Positions 1 through 8,208 of a stretch of DNA of 64,000 nucleotides are shown here, in pieces. Position numbers and translations under genes: made by a program. The notes under the pieces are model-generated. The model worked only from the letters and a program-made list of their open reading frames with translations, searched no databases and was not told where the DNA came from. The stretch lies in contig NZ_LT838272.1 in the NCBI RefSeq assembly GCF_900176005.1, positions 1,445,587 through 1,509,586 on the forward strand. The letters run 5' to 3'. How positions within the stretch are numbered: the first letter of the stretch is position 1; every line of letters starts with the position of its first letter. The stretch is from Thermanaeromonas toyohensis ToBE. GTDB lineage: Bacteria > Bacillota > DSM-521 > Neomoorellales > Neomoorellaceae.

Positions 1-2
1 AT

Positions 3-458
3 AGGACAAGCTCGGAGTACATAGGCTGTGTGGCCGATCGTTTAAACCGTGCGGCAGAAGCCCAGGGCTACGACGTTTTCCGCAAGGCCGAATTTATCGC
101 TGCTTTTGTCCAATCCATACCCTACAAAATCATCTTTCCGACCAACACGGAGTACCCGCCCCAGGTCATTGCCCACGGCGGGGACTGCATCAATAAGTCC
201 GTGCTTCTGGCAGCCATCTTAAGGAAGCTCGGGTACCGGGTGGCCATTCTGGTCTATCCCCTTCCTATCGCCCATGCCGCAGTAGGTGTGGCCTTCTCCG
301 TGGATCAGATACCGAGCGATAGGCTGACAATGAACCTGCGAGGCTACTTCCGGGGAAATACGAACTACTACTTCATCGAAACCACTGAGCCGGGGTGGAG
401 GATCGGGGAGCTGAGCGTCCCCGAAACTGCCAGGCCCGCCATCTGTGAGATTTGGTGA
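3..458 (+). CDS. Transglutaminase-like protein, 5' partial
   Basis: The frame is open from the first bases of the window, so the true start probably lies upstream; a GTG at 30 is the first internal candidate. The sequence has a GGDCINKS block followed about 40 residues later by AHAAVGV. These resemble the catalytic Cys and His of bacterial transglutaminase-like (papain fold) proteins, which cleave or form amide bonds. Substrate and localisation cannot be told, because the N-terminus and any signal peptide are missing. The C-terminal stretch (YFRGNTNYYFIETTEPGWR) recurs as a decayed fragment near 18.85 kb, so the family occurs at least twice on this replicon. Confidence 0.6.
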   Translation, partial: RTSSEYIGCVADRLNRAAEAQGYDVFRKAEFIAAFVQSIPYKIIFPTNTEYPPQVIAHGGDCINKSVLLAAILRKLGYRVAILVYPLPIAHAAVGVAFSVDQIPSDRLTMNLRGYFRGNTNYYFIETTEPGWRIGELSVPETARPAICEIW

Positions 459-742
459 GGGGTCCGGGAGCCGTTAACATTTTGACGGAGCTGGCCGGGA
501 GGATTGGGATCAAACATTGCAAAGGGGTCAAAAAATGACTTTGTTTTGCGGTAGGGGAAACTAATGGCGTTAAGTAAGACAGGACTTTGCAAACTGGACC
601 ACATCCGGAAAACGACTTTTCCAAAGTCATAATGCGCGGGCCACTGGGTCGTATCCGGACGCCAGCTGCGGTGGAACGGCGACCAGGCTTTTCGAAGGCC
701 AGTGCTTGAGGTACAATCGAGTCAGGAGGTGAACAGGCGCAT

Positions 743-1018
743 ATGACGAAGGCCGAGCTGGTCAAAGCTGTGGCCGAAAAGGCAGGAATGAGCCAGAAGG
801 ACGCGGGGCGCGCTCTTGATGCGGTGCTGGAAGCCGTCCGGGAGGCAGTAGCCCGCGGGGAGGATGTGCGTCTGCCGGGCTTCGGTGCCTTTGTAGTAAG
901 GGAGCGCGCAGCACGTAAGGGGCGCGACCTGCGCACGGGGAAGGAAATCACAATCCCGCCAGCTAAGGTTGTGACGTTCCGCGTTGGAAAGCTTCTGAAG
1001 GCCGCAGTAGTGAAATAA
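743..1018 (+). CDS. hup: HU-family DNA-binding protein
   Basis: This 91-residue protein begins MTKAELVKAVAEKAGMSQ and contains the beta-arm signature LPGFGAFVVRERAARKGR with the RTGKEI and IPPAK segments. Length and motifs match bacterial HU, the dimeric architectural protein that bends DNA. A good ribosome site (CAGGAGGTGA) lies just upstream of the ATG. A strong terminator directly downstream makes it a single-gene unit. HU paralogs are common on plasmids and conjugative elements, where they assist replication, recombination or silencing. Confidence 0.95.
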   Translation: MTKAELVKAVAEKAGMSQKDAGRALDAVLEAVREAVARGEDVRLPGFGAFVVRERAARKGRDLRTGKEITIPPAKVVTFRVGKLLKAAVVK

Positions 1019-1032
1019 TCCTCAAAACAGGT

Positions 1033-1070
1033 AAACGGGGGGGTGCGAAAACCGCACCCCGTTTTATTTT
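1033..1070 (+). terminator. Rho-independent terminator after HU gene
   Basis: A GC-rich inverted repeat (GGGGTGCG, loop AAAA, CGCACCCC) is flanked by an A-run and followed by GTTTTATTTT. It lies 15 bases after the HU stop codon. Confidence 0.9.
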
Positions 1071-1221
1071 CATTTCAGAACTTATAGGAACCGCCGCCGG
1101 AAGGCTCTGCCTTTTCAAAGCTGGAATGAAGACGGCGAATGCGGTAAACTAGCCTGAACTTTAATCAGGTGGCAGGACCGGATCGGCCCGAGCTGCAGCT
1201 CCTGGGAAGGAAGTCCTCTGC

Positions 1222-2154
1222 ATGGATATTAGGGGACAATCTCTGTATCAGCGTAAACCTTCCTTTGAGAGAGCAGAAGCCCTGTGTCTTCAGAGGTGGA
1301 GAGGGGCCATTACGAGGGGGAGGATGAGGTTGGCGAGAGTAGTGCGGTTGGAAGCGGTATCAGTTCCCGGCGGCCCTGAAAACCACGATGCGTTCGGTAT
1401 TTCTGGGGATTTGTTCTGGGTTATCGACGGGGCTACACCACTTTGTGGCGATGAGGAAGGTGAACTGAACAGGTTTATATCTGATGTGGACAGCGGTCTC
1501 AGGGCCAGAACTTTTTCGGAGAAGCCGTTGTCAGAGATCCTGGCCGAAGTAGCGCGAGAAATGCTGCCCAAATATTGCGGCAACCGGGAGCCGTGGGAGC
1601 AGCCGAGCTGTGCCATAGCCGTGGTACGGCTTCTGGATGGGGCGGTAGAATATCTGGTTCTGGGGGATGCTACGGTAGTAATCGGCAGCGGCAACGGCAA
1701 TAAGATTTTTGTTCTCGAAGACAAGAAGCTCAGGCCGCTAGATGAGAGGGCAGTCGAGGAAAAGACCCGCCTGCAGCGAGAGAAAGGAATGACCTCCCTT
1801 CAGGCGAGAACAGCCATTACACGGCTTTTGCGGGAGCACCGGAGGTTAATGAACAGGCCTGAGGGGTACTGGATTTTTAATGCAGATCCGAAGGCCTGCT
1901 GCCGTGCCAAAACAGGAGTAATCAAAAACGTACGTGGTATTAAAGTGCTGTTGGCAACGGACGGTTTTGCGCGGCTGGTGGACACGTTCGGTTTTGCCAC
2001 ATGGGAGGCTGTGATGCGCAAGCTGGCAGCTTATACGCTCAGGGAACTGGTTGCCGTGCTCCGTTCTTTGGAGGTGGCGGACCAGGAATGCCTGGCATAC
2101 CCGCGGTTTGCCACGTATGATGACGCGACCGCAGTATATGTTGAGGTAAGTTAG
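1222..2154 (+). CDS. PP2C-like protein phosphatase family protein
   Basis: This 310-residue protein shows blocks typical of the metal-dependent PP2C fold in the right order: NHDAFGI and FWVIDGATPL, then PSCAIAVVRL and EYLVLGDATVV, LLATDGFARLVD, and a terminal YDDATAVYVEV. The Asp residues in the second, fourth and last blocks correspond to metal ligands. PP2C enzymes remove phosphate from Ser/Thr; the substrate here is unknown. The ATG at 1222 has a GGGAAGGAAG ribosome site. A second ATG at 1324 is preceded by GGGGGAGG with no spacer and is less likely. A small hypothetical gene follows after 19 bases. Confidence 0.7.
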   Translation: MDIRGQSLYQRKPSFERAEALCLQRWRGAITRGRMRLARVVRLEAVSVPGGPENHDAFGISGDLFWVIDGATPLCGDEEGELNRFISDVDSGLRARTFSEKPLSEILAEVAREMLPKYCGNREPWEQPSCAIAVVRLLDGAVEYLVLGDATVVIGSGNGNKIFVLEDKKLRPLDERAVEEKTRLQREKGMTSLQARTAITRLLREHRRLMNRPEGYWIFNADPKACCRAKTGVIKNVRGIKVLLATDGFARLVDTFGFATWEAVMRKLAAYTLRELVAVLRSLEVADQECLAYPRFATYDDATAVYVEVS

Positions 2155-2173
2155 GTAGGGAGGGAAAGCGCGC

Positions 2174-2449
2174 ATGTCCGAAGGAGAAGGGCGTTATCCC
2201 CGTGCGTGGCTGCTGCTGGATGTGGACCGCTGGTGGGACGGCAGGCCATGCGTGGACGTGCTTTTTTCCAGGGAATGTCCGGCGATACCGGGCAGCATAG
2301 CTGTAGGAAGCATAGAGCTGGTAGAAGGAAAGCTGGAAAGACGTCTGGGCGCTCCGCTCATGAACCGCTTGCAGAGAAAAGTCTGGGACGCAGTGATTGC
2401 CTGGGTCGAGGAGGAACTGCTGAGCGGGTTCAGTGCGTCTGGGGAATAA
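2174..2449 (+). CDS. Hypothetical protein, 91 aa
   Basis: I do not recognise this small acidic protein. It begins with ATG after an AGGGAGGGAAAG ribosome site, 19 bases downstream of the PP2C-like gene, so the two are probably co-transcribed. It contains WLLLDVDRWWDGRPCVDV and a C-terminal helix rich in Trp and Glu. There is no membrane segment. The stop codon lies inside a 15-bp tandem duplication. Confidence 0.6.
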   Translation: MSEGEGRYPRAWLLLDVDRWWDGRPCVDVLFSRECPAIPGSIAVGSIELVEGKLERRLGAPLMNRLQRKVWDAVIAWVEEELLSGFSASGE

Positions 2450-2464
2450 GCGTCTGGGGAATAA
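2435..2464 (+). repeat. 15-bp perfect tandem duplication
   Basis: GCGTCTGGGGAATAA occurs twice back to back. The first copy contains the stop codon of the preceding gene, so the duplication also doubles the stop. It looks like a slippage product. Confidence 0.85.
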
Positions 2465-2570
2465 AATAAAAGGTAAAAACAGTACTGGATGATTTCGCGG
2501 AAACTGTGGGGTACCCCGGTTGGGTGTGCGGCCATGCTTTTGTAGTACGTTTTATGGGGGGTGCGGTCGG

Positions 2571-2921
2571 GTGTTGCCTGCTGCTGCTCTGCTGGTAGGT
2601 ACGGTTATTCTTGCCGTAGCCTTGGTCCTGCAGGTCAGATTTGTTGCACCGGAGTTCTGGCCTCTGGCCAAGTACAACGTTTTGATTTTACCGTTTATGC
2701 TGGCGTCTAATATCTTGCTCGGGTACGGTTATGTTTCGGCTACCCGGGCCGGGTGGTATCTGCCGCTGGTGGTGGCGTGCCAGATTTTCTTGTACCAAAT
2801 TGTGGTATTTATCTTGTCGTGCCTGCTGTTGGGAGGTCATCACGTGGGCCTTCCGCAGGCCGCCCGGGCGGTACTGGCGTTCATGATGATAGCTGGCGGG
2901 GTGGCTCTCTTGTCTAAATAA
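2571..2921 (+). CDS. Small four-helix membrane protein
   Basis: About 116 residues with four predicted membrane helices (LLVGTVILAVALVLQV, LILPFMLASNILLGY, LPLVVACQIFLYQIVVFIL, VLAFMMIAGGVALLS). Size and helix pattern resemble a small multidrug-resistance or half-EamA type transporter, but I see no conserved catalytic Glu, so function is unassigned. The GTG at 2571 is chosen because GGGGGGTG lies about 7 bases upstream. The frame extends back to a TTG at 2520 without a good ribosome site. Confidence 0.55.
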   Translation: MLPAAALLVGTVILAVALVLQVRFVAPEFWPLAKYNVLILPFMLASNILLGYGYVSATRAGWYLPLVVACQIFLYQIVVFILSCLLLGGHHVGLPQAARAVLAFMMIAGGVALLSK

Positions 2922-3100
2922 AGGAAAAGACAAAAACGGAAAAAGATGGGGTGGCGGGAACGTTTAAAGTCTTTATAGAACTGCCGGGACGGATTTTAGG
3001 TGTTGGATGGGCTGCCCGGCTGTGCTATATTGGTTTTGGTGTTAATCGTTTCTTAGACTTCGCGTTTTGTAAAGCCAATGGCGAGAGAAGGTGGAGGCTG

Positions 3101-3409
3101 ATGTGCGAGCTGTACGTATTGGTATCGTCTTCCGGGGATGACGCGTACTTGAGGGCATTCCGTGCGGTCGTTGAGCTGATGGTGAGCGCGATGGCAGCGG
3201 CTAAAAACTTGGAGTGCAGGGTGGTAGAGGCGGGGACGCTGACGTACCTGGGTGTAAAAGGGAGCCCCGAGGAGATCGCGGCGTTTGCCGACGAGCTGAA
3301 CCGGAAGACCGGGCTGGCGGGCTTCACCGTGAAGCTCGGCAAAAAGGACGACCTCAAGGCGTTAAAGGAGTTGCAACGTTCGGGTATAGTTTGTTGCACG
3401 ATGGCGTGA
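3101..3409 (+). CDS. Hypothetical protein, about 102 aa
   Basis: I do not recognise this protein. The ATG at 3101 follows AAGGTGGAGGCTG and gives MCELYVLVSSSGDDAYLRAF. The frame is open upstream to 2951, but that part looks unlike a normal protein. The sequence is alpha/beta-like with an Ala-rich central helix (VVELMVSAMAAAKNLE) and a Lys-rich end. A strong terminator follows about 125 bases later. Confidence 0.5.
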   Translation: MCELYVLVSSSGDDAYLRAFRAVVELMVSAMAAAKNLECRVVEAGTLTYLGVKGSPEEIAAFADELNRKTGLAGFTVKLGKKDDLKALKELQRSGIVCCTMA

Positions 3410-3534
3410 TCGGATCAAAATGAGGCTAAAGGCCATTCTGCAGCCTGAATTAGATTGTCTCGAAAAGGGGTATTTTTAGCTAGCCCAAAAGTATGGAAAT
3501 AAATGGATAGCCATTTCCGGCCAGCAGCCCGGTG

Positions 3535-3571
3535 AAGACCCGGCAGGATATCGCCTGCGGGGTCTTTTTTT
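3535..3571 (+). terminator. Rho-independent terminator
   Basis: AAGACCCGGCAGG pairs with CCTGCGGGGTCTT across a six-base loop (one mismatch) and is followed by a run of T. It separates the 3.1-kb gene from the phosphoesterase gene, so the phosphoesterase start must be downstream of it. Confidence 0.9.
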
Positions 3572-3606
3572 GCGTGAAAACTTTTATTCCGGTGGAGGGG
3601 AAGTCC

Positions 3607-4269
3607 TTGCTTTTTCTCTGCGCATCGGACCTTCACGGCTTCGCGCCGGGGGCGCCTGGGTTCGGCGCCACTCCGGACGCGCTACTGCTTTTAGGGGACC
3701 TGGAGTGGTCAGCCGGGAGGCTCGTGGGAATGTTCCCGGACATCCCGGTTTTCGGTGTGCCCGGGAACCACGACTATTCCGTGGACCCTTTTTGCGGCAC
3801 GCCAGTGGAGAACCTGCATGGCAGGGCAGTGGAGTTCGGGGGAGTCAGAATAGGAGGGCTGGGGGGCTCCCTTCGTTACAAGCCCGGAGACGACTTTCTT
3901 TTCTGGGATGCCGAGTACAGAGAAATCCTGAGAAAAATGCCACCAGTAGACATTTTCATTTCTCACTGTCCGCCTGCAGGGCTCCCATGGTGCGACACAC
4001 CGAGTGAGGAAGCGCCGTGGCACGGGGCCCACGAAGGCTCCGCTGCACTGGCGGAGTACATCTACAGGATGCAGCCCGCAGTAGTCCTTTGCGGACACCT
4101 TCACCTTTCTGCAGGAAAAAGGATGGGGAAGACGCTGGTGCGTGTGGTATATGGAGTGGAGATGTTTGAGTATTCTTGCGGCCTAGAGCGGGTGTTTCAG
4201 CATAAAGGGGGGTTAAGCCGTGCGGACTGGGCAAGCCAACCGGGGCCGGCCACTGGAAGAGCTGATTGA
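3607..4269 (+). CDS. Calcineurin-like metallophosphoesterase
   Basis: About 220 residues with the classic metallophosphoesterase motifs in order: DLHG, GDLEWS, GNHD, SHCPP and GHLH. These supply the two-metal site that hydrolyses phosphodiesters or phosphomonoesters. The TTG at 3607 is preferred because GGTGGAGGGG lies 6 bases upstream; earlier codons overlap the terminator at 3535-3571. The gene overlaps the RecU-like gene by about 50 bases, so the pair is co-translated. The substrate is unknown; a nucleic-acid role is plausible from the neighbour but is inference. Confidence 0.9.
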   Translation: MLFLCASDLHGFAPGAPGFGATPDALLLLGDLEWSAGRLVGMFPDIPVFGVPGNHDYSVDPFCGTPVENLHGRAVEFGGVRIGGLGGSLRYKPGDDFLFWDAEYREILRKMPPVDIFISHCPPAGLPWCDTPSEEAPWHGAHEGSAALAEYIYRMQPAVVLCGHLHLSAGKRMGKTLVRVVYGVEMFEYSCGLERVFQHKGGLSRADWASQPGPATGRAD

Positions 4270-4744
4270 GCGGGCGTTTGCTGGGCTACCCGGCGTGCAG
4301 CTCTTCCGCCAGGTGAACGTGTGGGTTCCCCTGAAGGGCGGGAAGAGGGGGGCCTTCCCGGCGAGGGGTGCGCCCGTGGACTTTGTGGGCGCTGTGCACG
4401 GCGTTCCGGTGGCACTTGAGTGCAAGGAGGTAGCGAAAGGGGAGAGGTTCCCGCTGAACGGGAGCCGACTACCGGAGAAGGAAGTCCAGGCCATGAAAAG
4501 TTTTGAAGAAGCGGGCGGCAGGTCGTTCCTCCTGGTGGCGTTCTGGGAGCCGGGTCTGCTTGCGGTTTACCCGTTCGGGACAGTTGAGGCGGAGATTGCT
4601 TCCGGCAGCCGTTCGCTTTCGGTGGAAAAAGGGAAAATGCTGTCGCTTAGTGGGGAAAATGGTGTGCCTGCATTTAATAGCCTTAACTTAGTGAAGTTGC
4701 TGGTGGAGTGCAAGGCCGGTGATTTCGGTCCCAGCAATGCTTAA
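4220..4744 (+). CDS. recU: RecU-like Holliday junction resolvase
   Basis: The 174 residues resemble RecU of Gram-positive bacteria. NRGRPLEELIERAF lies near the N-terminus, followed by the nuclease core GAPVDFVGAV and VALECKEVAKG with the typical D and E-x-K metal residues, and later EKEVQAMKSFEEAG. RecU is a dimeric PD-(D/E)xK endonuclease that resolves four-way junctions. The GTG start has a ribosome site (AAAGGGGGG) and overlaps the phosphoesterase gene. A terminator follows. Confidence 0.8.
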   Translation: MRTGQANRGRPLEELIERAFAGLPGVQLFRQVNVWVPLKGGKRGAFPARGAPVDFVGAVHGVPVALECKEVAKGERFPLNGSRLPEKEVQAMKSFEEAGGRSFLLVAFWEPGLLAVYPFGTVEAEIASGSRSLSVEKGKMLSLSGENGVPAFNSLNLVKLLVECKAGDFGPSNA

Positions 4745-4813
4745 AATAGGAAAAAGCCGATGGTTTTAAGGCTTGTACCAAGCAATATGGCTTTTCTTAC
4801 GGTGTATGTGGAA

Positions 4814-4850
4814 GGGGTCCGGGCAAAAGTTCCCGGGCCTTTTACGTTTT
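4814..4850 (+). terminator. Rho-independent terminator
   Basis: GGTCCGGG pairs with CCCGGGCC (one G-T pair) around an eight-base loop, followed by TTTTACGTTTT. It ends the phosphoesterase-recU unit just upstream of the ParB-methyltransferase gene. Confidence 0.85.
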
Positions 4851-4892
4851 GGTGGAGCCCCCAATTCTGGCGGTCAACAGGGAGGGATTGCT

Positions 4893-6548
4893 GTGGAAAA
4901 GAAATGTGAGTTAGTGGATTTGCCGGTTGCGCTTCTGCGGCACAGCAGGTTTAATACCCGAAAAACACGAGAGGCTGCGGATATACAGATGCTGGCCGAG
5001 AGAATTAGGCGGATAGGTTATGAGCGCACGCGGGCAGTGTGGGCAGTCCCAGTTGGGAACCACTACGAAGTTTTTGCTGGAGGGACTCGTTTGGAGGCAG
5101 CGAAAGTGGCCGGGTTGGATACGATGCCGGTGCTGGTACATTACGGTTACACGGATGAGGAAATATCACGGTTGTCCGACCTGGATAATGAAAACGACGA
5201 ATACCACCGCCCAGTACCGATTACTGACGTGTGGGCAGAGTACGCCAGGCTGCATGAAGAAGAGGGGTGGTCCCAAAAAAAGATTGCGGCAGCAAAAGGT
5301 GTAGCGGAATCTCTTGTAAGCGAACGGATTGCCTGGCATAAGCTGCCAGATAAGGTCAAAAAGCTAGTTCTATCAGGAGATTTAACTGAGGCTCATCTGA
5401 GGCGGATATGGGGCGTAATTCTACCGGTAGAATTTACGTTATGGTTAACAACAGAGATGGCGCGGCTAGAATTGGCTGAAAAAGTGGTTTACGACAAGAA
5501 AAAGAATGGGGAAAAGTCTGTGCGGGCTTTGGAAGCTGATGTGGCTGCATGGAAGGAATGGATTAATTATGCAGAAAAAGTGTACGGTTCGCTGGAAGAA
5601 GAGCTAACTCTTTACGATTTTTCCGTCGACCCTCCGAGGCCTTACCTGTACAAGCCGCGAGAAGAGTTTGTTCGGGAATTGGCTAAAAGAAGAGCCCGTT
5701 CAATGGCGGCGGTAAGGGAAGCAGAACTGGTGATCAAACGCATGGTTGCTGATAACCTGGAGCAGTACCGGAAGTACTTGGAAGAGAAATCAGCAAAAGC
5801 AGCTTTAGAGAAAGCAAAGGCGGAAAAGGTAACAGAGATAGTAAGCGGGTTTAAGCAGGGCGATGCTCGCTCGCTTGTTGGCGAGCTTCCTGAAGAATCT
5901 GTAAGGCTTCTGCTAACTGATCCACCCTACGGGATGGAATACCGGTCCAACAGGCGGTGGGCTTCGCAGGCGCCCGAAGTAATCAGGAACGACCGGCAAG
6001 AAGAGGCTTTTGCCCTGCTGGAGGAAGTAATAAAGGCTTCGCTTCCCAAACTGCAGAAAGACGCCCATGTCTTGGTTTTTTGTTCCTGGCGCGGAGAGCC
6101 TAAAGTGCGAGAAATTTTAGAAAATGCGGGTCTTACGGTCAAGGGCTCTCTCGTCTGGGTAAAGGAAGAGCACTCAGCAGGGGATGTAAGGGGTGCGTTT
6201 GCCCCCAGGCATGAACGTATAATCCACGCTGTAAAGGGCAGTCCGGAGGTATCCCCCAGAAAACCCGATGTATTTTATGTTCCCCGTGCGAAGAGGGAAC
6301 TGCACCCGGCAGAAAAACCCGTGGAACTTTTAAAGCAGCTAATAGAATGTACCACTGCTGAAGGCGACTTGGTCCTGGATCCTTTTGCGGGGGTGGCTTC
6401 TACCTGCGTCGCAGCACTGGAGCTGGGCCGTGTTTTTGTGGGGTTTGAGATTGATGGAGAGTACTACGAAAAAGGGCGTGAGCGGCTGTATCGCGTCGCC
6501 CAGGAGAAGGTAGAAGAAATTGTACGTTTACAACCGCCGGCGGCATGA
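4893..6548 (+). CDS. ParB-like domain fused to beta-class DNA methyltransferase
   Basis: About 551 residues. Residues 1-90 form a ParB/Srx-like domain (YEVFAGGTRLEAAKVAG is the typical GxxR core). A helix-turn-helix region follows (WSQKKIAAAKGVAESLVSERI), then a long helical linker, then an N6-adenine/N4-cytosine methyltransferase domain. In that domain the catalytic motif LLLTDPPYGMEY precedes the SAM-binding motif DPFAGVASTCVAAL, the beta-class order. The GTG at 4893 is chosen from AGGGAGGGATT upstream. Such fusions occur on phages and conjugative elements, where they may protect against host restriction. No cognate endonuclease is adjacent. Confidence 0.88.
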   Translation: MEKKCELVDLPVALLRHSRFNTRKTREAADIQMLAERIRRIGYERTRAVWAVPVGNHYEVFAGGTRLEAAKVAGLDTMPVLVHYGYTDEEISRLSDLDNENDEYHRPVPITDVWAEYARLHEEEGWSQKKIAAAKGVAESLVSERIAWHKLPDKVKKLVLSGDLTEAHLRRIWGVILPVEFTLWLTTEMARLELAEKVVYDKKKNGEKSVRALEADVAAWKEWINYAEKVYGSLEEELTLYDFSVDPPRPYLYKPREEFVRELAKRRARSMAAVREAELVIKRMVADNLEQYRKYLEEKSAKAALEKAKAEKVTEIVSGFKQGDARSLVGELPEESVRLLLTDPPYGMEYRSNRRWASQAPEVIRNDRQEEAFALLEEVIKASLPKLQKDAHVLVFCSWRGEPKVREILENAGLTVKGSLVWVKEEHSAGDVRGAFAPRHERIIHAVKGSPEVSPRKPDVFYVPRAKRELHPAEKPVELLKQLIECTTAEGDLVLDPFAGVASTCVAALELGRVFVGFEIDGEYYEKGRERLYRVAQEKVEEIVRLQPPAA

Positions 6549-6561
6549 GTTTTCAAGGAAG

Positions 6562-7077
6562 ATGTCAGAAGTCGCCTTCAGCAAAATCTACGTTCCGGTT
6601 CTGGGCGCGATCAGCATGGAAAGGATGGATCTGGATCGCGGGGGTCCCACTGATCCGGACCTTCGGGGGACCGACGTTGTACTCACGCTCAGAAGTGGGC
6701 GTAAGGTAACGGTATCAGAGAGGTTCCGCAAAGCGGATTATGCTGCCTATAACGATATCACTTTGCGGTATACTTCTCTGGCTACTGGGCGGAAACTCGA
6801 AGTAATCGGGCTCAATGCCCAGTACATGCTTTATGCTGTGGCTAATTCGGAAGAAACAGACTTCTTGCGCTGGGACCTGTTGTATGCGACCAGGCTGCTC
6901 GAGATAGCTGAAATGGTAGAACGCGCTGAAAAGTACAGGAAGCACAACAAAAATGGTTCCAGCAGTTTTCTTTGTATTCCCAGGCCAATGTTAGTGGCCT
7001 TGGGAGCAGTAGCGGCTTCTTCAGAAAGCCGGCCAGGTTTTAAGCATGGATATGGTTCTGGTGGGTCCTCAAAATAA
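6562..7077 (+). CDS. Hypothetical protein, about 171 aa
   Basis: I do not recognise this protein. It follows the methyltransferase gene closely, and the frame is open into it from a TTG at 6520. The ATG at 6562 gives MSEVAFSKIYVPVLGAIS. It is alpha/beta with a helical middle (LYATRLLEIAEMVERAEKY) and a low-complexity Ser/Gly C-terminus. Being next to a methyltransferase makes a restriction or DNA-associated role possible, but I see no nuclease signature. Confidence 0.55.
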   Translation: MSEVAFSKIYVPVLGAISMERMDLDRGGPTDPDLRGTDVVLTLRSGRKVTVSERFRKADYAAYNDITLRYTSLATGRKLEVIGLNAQYMLYAVANSEETDFLRWDLLYATRLLEIAEMVERAEKYRKHNKNGSSSFLCIPRPMLVALGAVAASSESRPGFKHGYGSGGSSK

Positions 7078-7126
7078 CGGAAAAAACCATATAGACAGCT
7101 TCTTCGTGTTTTAGGGAGGGGGAAAT

Positions 7127-7957
7127 GTGGCAAGAGCTTCGGAAAGTTTTCCGCGGAACTGGTTGCGGCGGGGTATAGCGACGGTAATTGGTGTCTTACT
7201 GGTGCTGTTGGTTCTTTCCATGTTCTTTGTGGTGGTCCCGGCGGGGCACGTCGGCGTCCTCCTTCACTTCGGGGCGGTCAGGAGTTCACTCAGTGAGGGA
7301 TTGCATTTAAAACTGCCGCTGGTGCAGAAGGTCGTTCTAATGGACGTACGGATTCAGAAGAGCGAGACGGAAGCATCAGCAGCGAGCAAAGACCTGCAGA
7401 CCGTCAAGGCGAAGATAGCCGTCAACTACCACGCGGCACCTGAGCAAGCAGCCAGACTGTATGCCCAGGTCGGCACCGGCTATGCCCAGACGCTAGTGGC
7501 CCCGGCGGTTCAGGAGTGTGTTAAAGCGGTGACCGCACAGCATACGGCTGAGGAACTGATCACGCGGCGCCAGGAAGTCAGCTCGAAGATCCACAACGTG
7601 CTCGCAGATAAGCTAGCGCCCTACGGCATCGTGGTCGACGCCTTCAACATCGTCGATTTTGATTTCAGTCAAAAGTTTAACGAGGCCGTAGAGGAGAAGC
7701 TGGCGGCAGAGCAGAGGGCACTAAAGGCCAAGTACGACCTTGAGCGGACCAAGACTGAGGCGGAACAGAAGCTAACCCAGGCCCGCGCGGAAGCCGAAGC
7801 ATTAAAGATACAGCGAGAACAGGTAACCCCCGAACTCCTGCGCCTACGCGAGATCGAGGTCCAGAAGATGGCTGTAGAAAAATGGGACGGCCACCTGCCC
7901 AGCGTAACAGGTGGCGGTGTGCCCTTTGTCCAGCTGCCTTTTACAGGGCAAAAGTAG
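7127..7957 (+). CDS. SPFH/band 7 (HflC/prohibitin-like) membrane protein
   Basis: 276 residues: one N-terminal membrane helix (VIGVLLVLLVLSMFFVVV), the band-7 core with PAGHVGVLLHFGAV and EGLHLKLPLVQKVVLMD, then a long Ala/Glu/Lys-rich coiled coil. These are hallmarks of stomatin, prohibitin and HflC proteins, which oligomerise in membrane microdomains and regulate proteases or channels. The GTG start has an AGGGAGGGGGAAAT ribosome site. HflC usually pairs with HflK and FtsH; no HflK is next to it. Confidence 0.92.
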   Translation: MARASESFPRNWLRRGIATVIGVLLVLLVLSMFFVVVPAGHVGVLLHFGAVRSSLSEGLHLKLPLVQKVVLMDVRIQKSETEASAASKDLQTVKAKIAVNYHAAPEQAARLYAQVGTGYAQTLVAPAVQECVKAVTAQHTAEELITRRQEVSSKIHNVLADKLAPYGIVVDAFNIVDFDFSQKFNEAVEEKLAAEQRALKAKYDLERTKTEAEQKLTQARAEAEALKIQREQVTPELLRLREIEVQKMAVEKWDGHLPSVTGGGVPFVQLPFTGQK

Positions 7958-8119
7958 CTCGCAAGGCTCATTGGGCTCCTGTTTCGCTGAGCTAGTTTCA
8001 TTAGCTCCGAAGGAAATATTACCCCTTTAGGGGTGAAAGTCGGGCACGTGAAAGCAAATTGAGTAATCAGCACGATAGGCGGATACCCCAACTGGTTTTC
8101 TAGTTATGCAGCAGCGAAG

Positions 8120-8161
8120 GTGACTTCCTCCCTACCCCTGAAGGGGCAGGGAGGAAGTCAC
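8120..8161. repeat. Near-perfect 42-nt hairpin with TGAA loop
   Basis: GTGACTTCCTCCCT pairs perfectly with AGGGAGGAAGTCAC; inside, CCCC-TGAA-GGGG closes the loop. The same TGAA-loop design marks the ends of the IscB, IsrB and TnpB elements in this window, so this is probably an orphan IS200/IS605-type terminus. Confidence 0.7.
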
Positions 8162-8166
8162 AGAGG

Positions 8167-8208
8167 TCCGCCCCGAAAACCTACTCCCTTGTGGGGTAAG
8201 ATAAGGGG
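8167..8208 (+). repeat. Repeat shared with the left end of the TnpB element
   Basis: This segment is nearly identical to 49036-49079. Shared blocks are CCGAAAACCTAC, CCCTTGTGGGGT and AAGGGG. In the second place it lies just upstream of the decayed tnpA. It is therefore most likely a left-end remnant of the same transposon family, directly adjacent to the TGAA hairpin. Confidence 0.7.

Noticed and set aside
690-720. Possible promoter before the HU gene (TACAAT)
   Set aside because: No acceptable -35 hexamer at 16-18 bases upstream.
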